DNA from: a bacterium
Lineage (GTDB): Bacteria > Planctomycetota > Planctomycetia > Planctomycetales > Planctomycetaceae
Reading direction: 5' to 3'
Assembly: GCA_016125225.1 (NCBI GenBank)
Contig: WGME01000007.1
Span: 1-64,000, forward strand
DNA: 64,000 nt
The stretch's first letter is position 1; every line of letters starts with the position of its first letter. Below the pieces are notes generated by a model that was given only the letters and a program-made list of their open reading frames with translations, was not told the DNA's origin and did no database searches. This document shows, piece after piece, positions 18,895-26,924 of the stretch. The position numbers and the translations under genes are program-made.

Positions 18895-20454
18895 TCACTT
18901 CGACGATGTGGGTTTCAGATGTCGATCCAGGAAGTCGAGCACCAGAGGACGCAGATCCTGCTGTTTGGGTTGCAGATGAAACGTGTGTGGTGCCCCTTCA
19001 ACAATCACCAGTTCGTGTTCCACGCCGGCCTCTTTCAAGGCGGCTGCGAGGTTCTCCGATTGCTCAACTGGCACCGTGGTGTCGGCCGTGCCATGCAGGA
19101 TCAGAAATGGTGGGTCTTGCGCATCAATGTGAGTCACCGGCGAAGCCAGCTTGTACAACTCGGGGGCTTCCACTTGAGTCTTGCCCAGCATCCACAAAGC
19201 ACTCTTGCTGTCGCGGACTTCACTGGCTCCATAGAGCGGAATGGCACACTGCACCGCACACGAAAACTCACCCCACGGTTCTGCCGGATCGAGTCCGTCA
19301 GCTGGTCCACTCAACGCGAGGAGCGAGGTCAGATGCCCGCCCGCCGAACCTCCGATGACGCCAATATGCTCGGAATCAATCTGCAAGCGATCAGCGTTGG
19401 CTCGTAACCAGCGGACTGCCGTTTTGCAATCGTAGATATTCTGCGGCCATGACGGAGCCGATTCGGTTGCTAGCAGATAGTCGATACTCAGGCCGACATA
19501 ACCATGCAAGGCGAGCGTGATACCGATGTTCAATTCGCGGGCCGCATCTCGCTTGCCCCCGGTCCAACCGCCGCCATGAATGATGACCACGGCGGGGGAA
19601 CGAACTTCCGGGCCTCGGTTCAATGGGAGATATAAGTCGGCCAGTTCGATACGACCATCGGCCAGATAGCGCACGCCGCGCTCAATCAACACTTTGTTGG
19701 CGTGTGTCTTTTCCTTTTGTATATCGGCTGCCGCTAGAATCTGCTGGGCTTCGTCAGCGCCGATGTCCCGTACGAAGAGATTCTTCCAACGGATTTCTCC
19801 GCCGTGTGTCTGCAGCATCACAGGACCACGGGATGGTAAGGGTTGTGAACGGTCGTCATAGTTCTGCATGACGGCATCATCGACGACGAGTTTGTCATTC
19901 AACCACACCCAGGTTCGCGCACCAATCTGCCGAATGCGGAAGGTGTTCCACTCTCCGAAGGGTTTATCGGCCACGACCAGCGGATCGCGTCCGGGTGTGC
20001 GCGGAATATTGTTGAACAATCCCCCCGAACCCCGATTCGGATTCCTGTCGGGTGCGGAGTGTAGACTCGGTTGATTGATGTCCCAGATCTGCACCTGTGG
20101 CAGGCCACGTAGATAGATGCCGCTGTCGGCCTTTGCGACGGTTTTGTAATCGATGAAGAGTTCGATGTCGCCCAGATTTTCTTCCGTGGTCGCGTACGGG
20201 CCATGGCCATCGTTCACCAGTTCGCCATCCTCGACACGCCAGTGATCGGCGAATTCGTCCCGCATTTTCTGCAGGGCAGCTGCCTTCTTTTCGCCTGTCA
20301 GCTTTGCGACGGAATGGGGATTCAACCCATACCAGCCGGTCAGATCTTTGCCGTTGAAAAGGGCCCGGAAGCCTTCGGGGGGCATCGGTTCTGCAGCAAA
20401 TGACAGCGGGGCCAATCCCGCGATGAACATCCAAACGGCAATCCGGGTCAGCAT
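18895..20454 (-). CDS. DUF1080 (3-keto-disaccharide hydrolase-like) fused to BD-FAE-type esterase
   Basis: A 519-residue exported two-domain protein with a signal peptide at 1-21 (ends LSFAAE). Residues 28-232 are a DUF1080 jellyroll: FRALFNGKDLTGWYG, a SGIYLRGLPQVQIWD strand, GEWNTFRIRQIG, and a terminal GEIRWKNLFVRDI. DUF1080 proteins include 3-keto-disaccharide hydrolases. Residues about 255-515 are an alpha/beta-hydrolase of the hormone-sensitive-lipase/BD-FAE type, with HGGGW (293-297), GGSAGG with nucleophile S370, D458 (HGTADTTVP) and H490 (or H493). The two halves occur separately in most proteins; here one chain could deacylate and cleave a modified saccharide. Substrate unknown. Confidence 0.8.
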   Translation of the reverse strand: MLTRIAVWMFIAGLAPLSFAAEPMPPEGFRALFNGKDLTGWYGLNPHSVAKLTGEKKAAALQKMRDEFADHWRVEDGELVNDGHGPYATTEENLGDIELFIDYKTVAKADSGIYLRGLPQVQIWDINQPSLHSAPDRNPNRGSGGLFNNIPRTPGRDPLVVADKPFGEWNTFRIRQIGARTWVWLNDKLVVDDAVMQNYDDRSQPLPSRGPVMLQTHGGEIRWKNLFVRDIGADEAQQILAAADIQKEKTHANKVLIERGVRYLADGRIELADLYLPLNRGPEVRSPAVVIIHGGGWTGGKRDAARELNIGITLALHGYVGLSIDYLLATESAPSWPQNIYDCKTAVRWLRANADRLQIDSEHIGVIGGSAGGHLTSLLALSGPADGLDPAEPWGEFSCAVQCAIPLYGASEVRDSKSALWMLGKTQVEAPELYKLASPVTHIDAQDPPFLILHGTADTTVPVEQSENLAAALKEAGVEHELVIVEGAPHTFHLQPKQQDLRPLVLDFLDRHLKPTSSK

Positions 20455-20730
20455 GGGAATTCACTCCGGTGGGTGGTCAGCACGGCTCAAAATTCCGTGT
20501 TGGTTGCAGGCGGGCTTGCAGGCAACGTGTGGCAGTCTCCGTGAACCAGAAGAGTCTACCGATCCGTCAGTGATTCATAAACCCTTTCGCATGTCTTCGC
20601 CATCAGGACGAAACCGCGATCATAGTTTCAGTGGCAGCGAGGCAGGTCCGTCCCCTATAGTCTGTGCCTCACCGCGCACACCACGAATCGACACTTGGTT
20701 GAGACGTCGAAGTCAGGAAATCGGAAACCG

Positions 20731-21408
20731 ATGAGAAAGTTTGCTGCTGAAGTTTTGGGAACTGCGATCCTCGTCTTTTCCGGCTGTGGAGCCATCGTGA
20801 TCAACAGCGTTTCCGAGGGCACGGTGACGCATGTGGGCATCGCGCTCACCTTCGGACTGGTCGTCATGGCGATGATTTACAGCCTGGGTGATGTCTCCGG
20901 GGCGCACATGAATCCCGCCGTGACTCTGGCCTTCTGGACAGCCCGTCGCGTGAACACCGCTACGGTGGGGCCGTATTTGATCGCACAATGCCTGGGCGCC
21001 ACGGCGGCATGTGTTCTGTTACGGATTCTCTTTCCGGATCATCCCACATTGGGGGCCACATTACCGGCAGGATCGTGGTGGCAATCCTTCGTGCTCGAAG
21101 TGGTGCTCACGGCGATTCTGATGTTTGTCGTGCTCAATGTTTCCACGGGGGGGATGGAAAAAGGAATCATGGCCGGAGCCGCCATTGGTGCGGTGGTGGC
21201 CTTTGAAGCCCTGTTCGCCGGACCGATCTGCGGGGCTTCGATGAACCCCGCACGATCTTTAGGTCCGGCGGTTGTCAGCGGCCGCGTCGCGGAACTCTGG
21301 ATCTACTTGCTGGCTCCCATTTTAGGGGCACAGCTTGCCGTGCTGGCTAACCAGATCGTGCGGCCCGACCAGCCGGAGCAAGCCCCGGCTGCAGAGCCCG
21401 CTATCTGA
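20731..21408 (+). CDS. MIP-family channel, NIP-like aquaporin
   Basis: A 225-residue, six-helix membrane channel. Both NPA boxes are intact: SGAHMNPAV (NPA 61-63) and GASMNPARSLGPA (NPA 172-174, selectivity Arg R175). The segments GLVVMAMIYSLGDVSGAHMN and AGPICGASMNPARSLGPA match the pattern of plant NIPs and bacterial NIP-like channels better than AqpZ or GlpF. The helix-2 filter position that is often Trp in NIPs is F41 here. Possible cargo is water, glycerol or small metalloid acids, but none can be asserted. The start is set by a GGAAACCG leader and by the first membrane helix; upstream in-frame codons would add a charged, unconserved stretch. No ars genes are adjacent. Confidence 0.85.
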   Translation: MRKFAAEVLGTAILVFSGCGAIVINSVSEGTVTHVGIALTFGLVVMAMIYSLGDVSGAHMNPAVTLAFWTARRVNTATVGPYLIAQCLGATAACVLLRILFPDHPTLGATLPAGSWWQSFVLEVVLTAILMFVVLNVSTGGMEKGIMAGAAIGAVVAFEALFAGPICGASMNPARSLGPAVVSGRVAELWIYLLAPILGAQLAVLANQIVRPDQPEQAPAAEPAI

Positions 21409-21420
21409 CGTCGTCCAAGA

Positions 21421-22251
21421 TTAAAGCGAGCCGTTGGAAAAACGATCGGGGCTTTGCATGAACCGGCGTTGACGGTCGCGATCCGCAAAGAACCACAGAC
21501 GGTTTTTCCAGAGGACTCCGACACGTGGGTCACCCGGTTGCTCCTGGTGCTCTTCGCGGCTGGTCACCAGGCATTTCCCATTGCCCACCGGCCAGTAACG
21601 CTCGGGGTTCAGCAGAAATTTATCGCGATGCTCGGCCGAGTAAAAGCAGATGCGGACGCCGCGGTGTTCTGCCGGGTAAGCATCGACGCCCCGACGCAAT
21701 TTATTGTCGTCGAGCAGGCTCACCAGGCAGAAGCCCCCGAATTCAAACGGGCTGGCATTGGTCGGAAAGAGTGCCGAGACGGCCGGGAATTCATCGATGT
21801 CGCCCGGTTTGACCCCACTGACGGTCAGCAGTTCACTATGAAACCCACTCGAAGACTGAAAGCCGACCCATTGCTTGAGGACCTTGCCGTCGGCATCGAG
21901 CACCATCGTTGTTGGAAACGCGGTCACACCATAGCGGGAGACCAGATCCGAACGCTTGTCGCCATCGATGACCACGCCGATGAAGCGAGATTCCACCAGC
22001 CGTGAGACTTGCACCTCGTTCAAGGTCAACTGCTGCATCTGACGGCAGGCACCGCACCAGACGGCGGAGACCGTGGCTAGCACTGGCTTTTTTTCTTGCC
22101 GTGCTGTTTCCAGGGCGGCTTCGAAATCGGACCGCCAACCAGGAATGGTGACCTCGGCTGAGAGAGTTGTGGTGGTTAAGACAGCTAAGACTCCGGCTAA
22201 CCAAAAGACACTGGCCCGTGACGCGAACGCGTCAACCGTGCGACACTCCAT
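21421..22251 (-). CDS. Exported thioredoxin-like protein with two YHS-like modules
   Basis: A 276-residue protein. ATG 22251 has a GGAG ribosome-binding site 6 bases upstream and gives a signal peptide (about 8-33). A thioredoxin-fold domain of the thiol-disulfide/DUF255-like type spans about 38-145, with active site WCGAC (65-69), the cis-Pro segment YGVTAFPTTMVLD and a following GFQSSSGF. Residues about 165-276 hold two short modules of YHS character: ICFYSAEHRDKFLLNPERYWP, and LWFFADRDRQRRFMQSPDRF. YHS domains are linked to metal handling. It is probably a periplasmic thiol-redox protein tied to metal or copper proteins. It converges on the aquaporin gene with 12 bp between stops. Confidence 0.8.
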   Translation of the reverse strand: MECRTVDAFASRASVFWLAGVLAVLTTTTLSAEVTIPGWRSDFEAALETARQEKKPVLATVSAVWCGACRQMQQLTLNEVQVSRLVESRFIGVVIDGDKRSDLVSRYGVTAFPTTMVLDADGKVLKQWVGFQSSSGFHSELLTVSGVKPGDIDEFPAVSALFPTNASPFEFGGFCLVSLLDDNKLRRGVDAYPAEHRGVRICFYSAEHRDKFLLNPERYWPVGNGKCLVTSREEHQEQPGDPRVGVLWKNRLWFFADRDRQRRFMQSPDRFSNGSL

Positions 22252-22514
22252 CTTGTTCTCCAAAGACGCCGTTCTCTGTGAGGGCACGAGAGCTGTGCCA
22301 GCACCATCATCTCGAGGAGAAACCACATCCCGTCGTGGAACCTCCCACCTCTGACTTGGCGAATCAGGGGTCAGTATTCCGATTCGGCAGACTTTGCCGG
22401 TCTTGCCGGATCGGTGAATACCCTAACCAAGTTGGCGGGGATTCGCCAGCAACGGAGCAACCAGGCAACCGACCGGGCTGTTCGGGGTGTTTGGCGAGAA
22501 TGGGGGCCGTGGTC

Positions 22515-22763
22515 TCAGAGGATCCACAGCCGGATGTACCAGTTGACGAGTTCGCCTAATGGCGGAATCAGGTCACACAACAGAACCAGTGGGAAATAGA
22601 ACACGACCCACCACTTCGAGCCATCGACGTATGTCGCTTCGAACCAGTACCAGAAACAAGGGCCGATCGACAGCGTGTAAATCACGAAGAATACAGACAT
22701 ACGGAACACCGCCCGCCGGAGCCATTGGCCCCAAGTCCGCACGGCAGGTGGTGGGTTGCTCAT
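22515..22763 (-). CDS. Small membrane protein, function unknown
   Basis: An 82-residue protein with about two hydrophobic helices (VFFVIYTLSIGPCFWYWF and WWVVFYFPLVLLCDLIPPLG) and a short polar, Pro-rich N-terminus. It is rich in aromatic residues. ATG 22763 is chosen; a TTG codon at 22799 would extend it by 12 residues. It lies 71 bp downstream of the alcohol dehydrogenase stop on the same strand as that gene. No family recognised. Confidence 0.55.
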   Translation of the reverse strand: MSNPPPAVRTWGQWLRRAVFRMSVFFVIYTLSIGPCFWYWFEATYVDGSKWWVVFYFPLVLLCDLIPPLGELVNWYIRLWIL

Positions 22764-22834
22764 CACTCGACGATATCGTTCGGCCCGGTTCGTGGTCAAT
22801 CTGCGACTCCACCAACCGGGGATTTTGGCACAAG

Positions 22835-23860
22835 TCAGTCAACTTCGATCATGGCCTTAATGACCCCGGCTTCCGGCTGAGTAAACAGCGGGAAATCGGT
22901 GATCACGGAATCGAAATTCGTGTTGTGGGTGATCCACGGGTCGGTGTTGATCTTTCCCGTTTCGATCAGCTCGATGATGCGATCGAAATCCTGTGGCATC
23001 GCATTTCTGGAGGCCAGCAGTGTCATTTCCCGGCGGTGCATCAAGGGGTGTGGGAACGTCACGTTATCGGTCGTGATGCCGACGAAAACCAGTTTCCCCG
23101 TGTGTCCGACGTAGTTCAACGCATTGGACATCGAACGGGCATTCCCGGTCGCGTCGATGACCAACGTCGGCAAATGACCGTCGGTCAAAGCCCGCAAGGC
23201 GGCTTCTTCGCTGCCATCTCCCAGGAATTTGACCGTGTGAGGCACCCCCATTTGTTCGCGGCAGAATTTCAACCGCGACTCGACCATATCCATCACGATC
23301 AGGTTGGCCCCGGTCAGTTTGATGAATTCCATCGTCGACAGACCAATCGGCCCGGCACCGATCACCAGGACATTTTCTCCCGGTTGCGGGTCGCCTCGTT
23401 GAACCGCGTGGTAACCAATCGCCAGCGTTTCCACCAAAGCCAGTTGTTCCCATGCCAGCGATTTGGCTTTGTGCAGTTTGCGGGCCGGTAATGTGAACAG
23501 CCGTCGCAATCCCCCATCAATATGGACGCCGAGCACCTGCAAATCTTCGCAGCAGTTGCCGCGATTTCTCTGGCTGGCAAAGCTGCCGAGATTATTGATG
23601 TAAGGTTCGACCGAACAGCGATCGCCCGGTTGAACGTTGGAAACTCCCTCGCCGACAGCGACGACTTCCACACCCAGTTCGTGCCCCGGAATACGTGGGT
23701 AGCTGAAAAACGGCATTTTCCCGAGATAACCGCTGATATCAGTGCCGCAGACACCCACGCGGTGCACGCGAACCACGGCCTCCCCGGCCGCTGGCTCATT
23801 CGGCTCGGGGATATCAATCATCCGAAACTGTTTGGGGTGCTCAAGTTGAATGGCGCGCAT
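22835..23860 (-). CDS. Zinc-type alcohol/polyol dehydrogenase (MDR family)
   Basis: A 341-residue medium-chain dehydrogenase/reductase. Catalytic-zinc ligands are in place: C38 (GVCGTD), H60-E61 (PGHELGVEV) and E144 (LVETLAIG). The Rossmann nucleotide-binding motif is GAGPIG (168-173), with an acidic residue at the end of the second strand (MDMVES), which suggests NAD. The structural-zinc loop normally has four Cys; here only a CC pair (103-104) remains in NLGSFASQRNRGNCCEDLQV, so structural zinc is probably absent. Sorbitol/galactonate-dehydrogenase-like enzymes are the closest type; the substrate is not predictable. A LysR-type regulator lies immediately upstream on the same strand. Confidence 0.85.
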   Translation of the reverse strand: MRAIQLEHPKQFRMIDIPEPNEPAAGEAVVRVHRVGVCGTDISGYLGKMPFFSYPRIPGHELGVEVVAVGEGVSNVQPGDRCSVEPYINNLGSFASQRNRGNCCEDLQVLGVHIDGGLRRLFTLPARKLHKAKSLAWEQLALVETLAIGYHAVQRGDPQPGENVLVIGAGPIGLSTMEFIKLTGANLIVMDMVESRLKFCREQMGVPHTVKFLGDGSEEAALRALTDGHLPTLVIDATGNARSMSNALNYVGHTGKLVFVGITTDNVTFPHPLMHRREMTLLASRNAMPQDFDRIIELIETGKINTDPWITHNTNFDSVITDFPLFTQPEAGVIKAMIEVD

Positions 23861-23974
23861 CGTGAAATCCGGAAGCCCATGGGGTCAATCGTGTGATTGT
23901 GTTACACCATCAGCATATCTTATGTCCAGAGATTCAGATACCGAAGTCGCAGGCGAGCCCTTGGGGACGGTGTG

Positions 23975-24868
23975 TCATTCCATCGGTTGTGCTGTTTGCA
24001 GCAGGGCGAGAACGCCCGGATGTTTCGGCCGTCGCTCGCAAGTAATGGCCCACAACTGCTGTGGCAAGGCGGGCAACTGCCCTACAGTTGAGACCCCAGC
24101 CCGTGCGAGAAGATCGTCTGTGACTGCCGCGGGAACTGGAAAAAGTCCTTGTCCCGCCATTCCCATTTCCATCAGCAGGGCCAGATCATCGTATTCCGCC
24201 ACAATCCGTGGGCTAACCTGGTGTTCGCGGCACCAGGCATCGAATGCTTGCCGCAGGACATGGCCGGCCGTTGGCAAAATCAGGGGAGCATCGTTCAACG
24301 TGCGAGGAAAGCTGCGGCGATAATGCTCGGCAAACGTTTCTACGCCCAGGAATGTCGTGACACACTCCTCCACCAGATGAGCGTGAACCCGTAAATGAGG
24401 GTTCGCCGTGGGGACGGTTTCTGTCAGCACGAGATCCAACTGATCGATCGCCAGATCGGCCACGAGGTTGAATAGGAGGCCAGATCGGCACGTCATCTGA
24501 AAGGATTGCGGTAACGCTAAAAGGTTGCGCAGGCAGCGCTGCGTCCACAGAGTTGAAAGCCCATACGAAATGCCGATGGCTAACCGCTGGGGTTGCCCGG
24601 TCGAGCGTCCTTTCAAATCATCGACCAGTTCCTGACCCTTGGCGAAAATCTCATCCGCATATCGAAAGACTCGGCGGCCGGTCTCGGTCAATTCCAGCCG
24701 CCGACCTGCCTTTCGAAATAACGACCTTTGCAGCGACTGTTCCAGCTTTTTGAGTTGCGTGCTGAGGGTTGGCTGTGTCAGCCCGACCCGTTCACAAGCC
24801 GCGGCAATGGTCCCCTCTTTTGCGACCAGCCAGAAGTAGTAGAGATGATGAAAGTTCAAGTCATCCAT
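23975..24868 (-). CDS. LysR-family transcriptional regulator, NhaR-like
   Basis: A 297-residue regulator. The N-terminal winged helix-turn-helix begins MDDLNFHHLYYFWLVAKEGT, the NhaR-type variant of the LysR domain, with the recognition region GLTQPTLSTQLKKLEQSL. The C-terminal two-lobe effector domain runs from about residue 90 to 290. NhaR in enterobacteria senses sodium, but no Na+/H+ antiporter is nearby here. The next gene downstream on the same strand is a zinc alcohol dehydrogenase, a candidate target or cotranscribed partner. ATG 24868 aligns with the family start; the codon three residues upstream is the alternative. Confidence 0.85.
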   Translation of the reverse strand: MDDLNFHHLYYFWLVAKEGTIAAACERVGLTQPTLSTQLKKLEQSLQRSLFRKAGRRLELTETGRRVFRYADEIFAKGQELVDDLKGRSTGQPQRLAIGISYGLSTLWTQRCLRNLLALPQSFQMTCRSGLLFNLVADLAIDQLDLVLTETVPTANPHLRVHAHLVEECVTTFLGVETFAEHYRRSFPRTLNDAPLILPTAGHVLRQAFDAWCREHQVSPRIVAEYDDLALLMEMGMAGQGLFPVPAAVTDDLLARAGVSTVGQLPALPQQLWAITCERRPKHPGVLALLQTAQPME

Positions 24869-25029
24869 AGCTCGCAAAGCATAGTGATCCCCTGAAAGGG
24901 CGGCAAATCCTCGGGGGATCTCGTTCTCGAACGGAGTATCGCATCAACGGGCAACTTGTCAGGTTTCAACGGATGTGTCACAGTGAGTCGTTGGTCGACC
25001 AGATCCCACATTCTTGCCGGAGAACTCCG

Positions 25030-25497
25030 ATGTCAGTCGCACCGATTCCCGCAGGTTATCATGCGGTAACACCTTATCTGGTGATTCCCGGAGCGGACCG
25101 GGCGATTGAGTTCTACAAGCAGGCGTTCGGGGCGACTGAACGGCTGCGTTTGCAGATTCCGGGCGGACCCGTCGGCCATGCGGAACTCGAAATCGGCGAC
25201 AGTGTGATCATGCTTGCTGATGAATTTCCGCAGATGGGTATTGTTGGTCCCCAAGCCGGACAACGTCCGCCCGTCACCCTCTGCCTGTATGTCACAAATG
25301 CCGATGCCATATTCGCCAAAGCGGTCGAGGTTGGTGCCACGATCGATCGGCCAATTCAGGATCAGTTTTACGGCGACCGCTCGGGGACCGTCCGTGATCC
25401 GTTTGGCCACTACTGGACGATCGCCACCCACATTGAAGACGTCCCTCAGGAGGAAGTGCAGAAGCGGTTCGAGGCGATGATGAGCCAGGCGGAATAA
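25030..25497 (+). CDS. VOC-superfamily (glyoxalase/PhnB-like) protein
   Basis: A 155-residue protein of the vicinal-oxygen-chelate fold, with two beta-alpha-beta-beta-beta modules. The first carries TPYLVIPGADRAIEFYKQAF and GHAELEIGDSVIMLADE; the second carries VTLCLYVTNADAIFAKAVEVG and YGDRSGTVRDPFGHYWTIAT. This arrangement is typical of PhnB/YycE-like proteins rather than glyoxalase I. Possible roles are dioxygenase-like, resistance-like or unknown. ATG 25030 has GGAG seven bases before it; upstream in-frame codons lack family similarity. Confidence 0.85.
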   Translation: MSVAPIPAGYHAVTPYLVIPGADRAIEFYKQAFGATERLRLQIPGGPVGHAELEIGDSVIMLADEFPQMGIVGPQAGQRPPVTLCLYVTNADAIFAKAVEVGATIDRPIQDQFYGDRSGTVRDPFGHYWTIATHIEDVPQEEVQKRFEAMMSQAE

Positions 25498-25542
25498 CAC
25501 AAGTCGCAAGCCGCTCGGCATTTTTATTTTCGAGTCACAATT

Positions 25543-25848
25543 ATGATTATCAAAAGTGTTAACGCCATCACTGTCGGCAAACTGTTCAGTGTGTTCGGTT
25601 GCTTCTGGGGGCTGATGGTCTCAGTTGCGGAAGTCATCCAGCTTAAATCGCGGGTCGGACAAATACCGGGGGTGAGCTCGACTGTGAGCTTGGGAATCAT
25701 TCTGGGAATGCCGTTTGTTGGTGTCATTCTGGGATTTCTCGCCGGCTGTATTTACGGGCTACTTTTCAACATTGCCCTCGCAATTACGGGAGGCTTGCGA
25801 ATTGTCACGGTGGAGGACGAGCCGCCTCAGAGCGACAGTTCTCATTAA
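25543..25848 (+). CDS. Small two-helix membrane protein, DUF3566-like
   Basis: A 101-residue protein with an N-terminal hydrophobic segment (ITVGKLFSVFGCFWGLMVSV) and a second long helix (GIILGMPFVGVILGFLAGC and onward). The region between is polar, and a short acidic tail ends it. The opening KSVNAITVGKLFSVFG and the closing alanine/glycine-rich helix followed by GLRIVTVE resemble the DUF3566 type of small membrane proteins, but the match is by eye only. Function unknown. Confidence 0.6.
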   Translation: MIIKSVNAITVGKLFSVFGCFWGLMVSVAEVIQLKSRVGQIPGVSSTVSLGIILGMPFVGVILGFLAGCIYGLLFNIALAITGGLRIVTVEDEPPQSDSSH

Positions 25849-25916
25849 TTCTGAAGTTTCGTTGAAGTACGGTCTCCTTCACGTTAGCATCCCCCAAACG
25901 CTGGGATGCCCGACAC

Positions 25917-26924
25917 ATGAATACCGTGCCACCGACCATTGCTCCAGGCTGGACCCGGCCGCATTTGCTCGGTTTGGAAGAGCTGTCTGCGGCTGAGATT
26001 GGCCACATTCTTGATACCGCTTTGGAATTCAAGCGGTTGCACACCATTGGCGAGACAAAACTCGCGACGCTCAAAGGCGTGACGGTCGGCAACCTGTTTT
26101 TTGAGCCGTCCACCCGCACCAAAACCAGCTTCAGTCTGGCCGCGAAACGCCTGAGTGCCGATACCGTCGATTTCTCCTCGGCGGGCAGCAGCCTGTCCAA
26201 GGGGGAAACCTTCATCGATACGGCCCGCAACATCGAAGCCATGGGCGTGCCGGTGATGGTGGTTCGGCACAGCACATCCGGTGCACCCTACCTGCTCACC
26301 AAGCACGTCAACGCCTCGATTATCAATGCGGGCGACGGCACCCACGAACATCCCACGCAGGGCCTGCTCGATATACTGACTATTAAGGAGCATCGCGGGA
26401 CCATCGCCGGGTTAACAGTGGTCCTTGTCGGCGACATTCTGCACAGCCGCGTGGCTCGGTCCAACATTTGGGGACTGACGAAGCTCGGGGCCCGCGTGAT
26501 CGTGTGTGGACCGGCGACGCTCATCCCGCCCTATATCGAACGTCTGGGCGTTGAAGTCCGCTATCGACTCGATGACGCGCTCGAAGAGGCGGACTGCATC
26601 AACCTGTTGCGAATTCAAGCGGAACGCCAGCGAAGTGCGTTCTTCCCCTCGATTTATGAGTACGCCCACTTCTATGCCATGAACGGCAGCCGTGTAAAAC
26701 GGGCCAAAGATGACGTGCTGATTCTGGCACCGGGGCCCATCAACCGTGGCGTGGAACTGACGCCCGATGTCGCCGATGGCAGCCGGAGTGTCATTCTCGA
26801 TCAGGTCACCAACGGGTTGTTCATTCGCATGGCTTGCCTGCATTTGTGTTATCACGCCCGGAATCAGGCACCGATGGTTCGTCCGGGAATTTCGCCGATC
26901 GTGACAGGAGCCAGCCTCCGATGA
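25917..26924 (+). CDS. pyrB: Aspartate carbamoyltransferase catalytic chain
   Basis: A 335-residue ATCase catalytic chain, which makes N-carbamoyl-aspartate from aspartate and carbamoyl phosphate in pyrimidine synthesis. The carbamoyl-phosphate loop [12 protein letters not shown] is present (STRTK 65-69), as are the SSLSKGE 80s-type loop (from about 91), HPTQ (145-148) and the aspartate-domain GPINRGVE. No regulatory PyrI is seen. The stop codon overlaps the next start by four bases (ATGA at 26921-26924), so translation of the dihydroorotase-like gene is coupled. This arrangement matches the pyrB-pyrC' type of Pseudomonas, in which ATCase needs a non-catalytic dihydroorotase homologue for assembly. 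Confidence 0.95.
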   Translation: MNTVPPTIAPGWTRPHLLGLEELSAAEIGHILDTALEFKRLHTIGETKLATLKGVTVGNLFFEPSTRTKTSFSLAAKRLSADTVDFSSAGSSLSKGETFIDTARNIEAMGVPVMVVRHSTSGAPYLLTKHVNASIINAGDGTHEHPTQGLLDILTIKEHRGTIAGLTVVLVGDILHSRVARSNIWGLTKLGARVIVCGPATLIPPYIERLGVEVRYRLDDALEEADCINLLRIQAERQRSAFFPSIYEYAHFYAMNGSRVKRAKDDVLILAPGPINRGVELTPDVADGSRSVILDQVTNGLFIRMACLHLCYHARNQAPMVRPGISPIVTGASLR

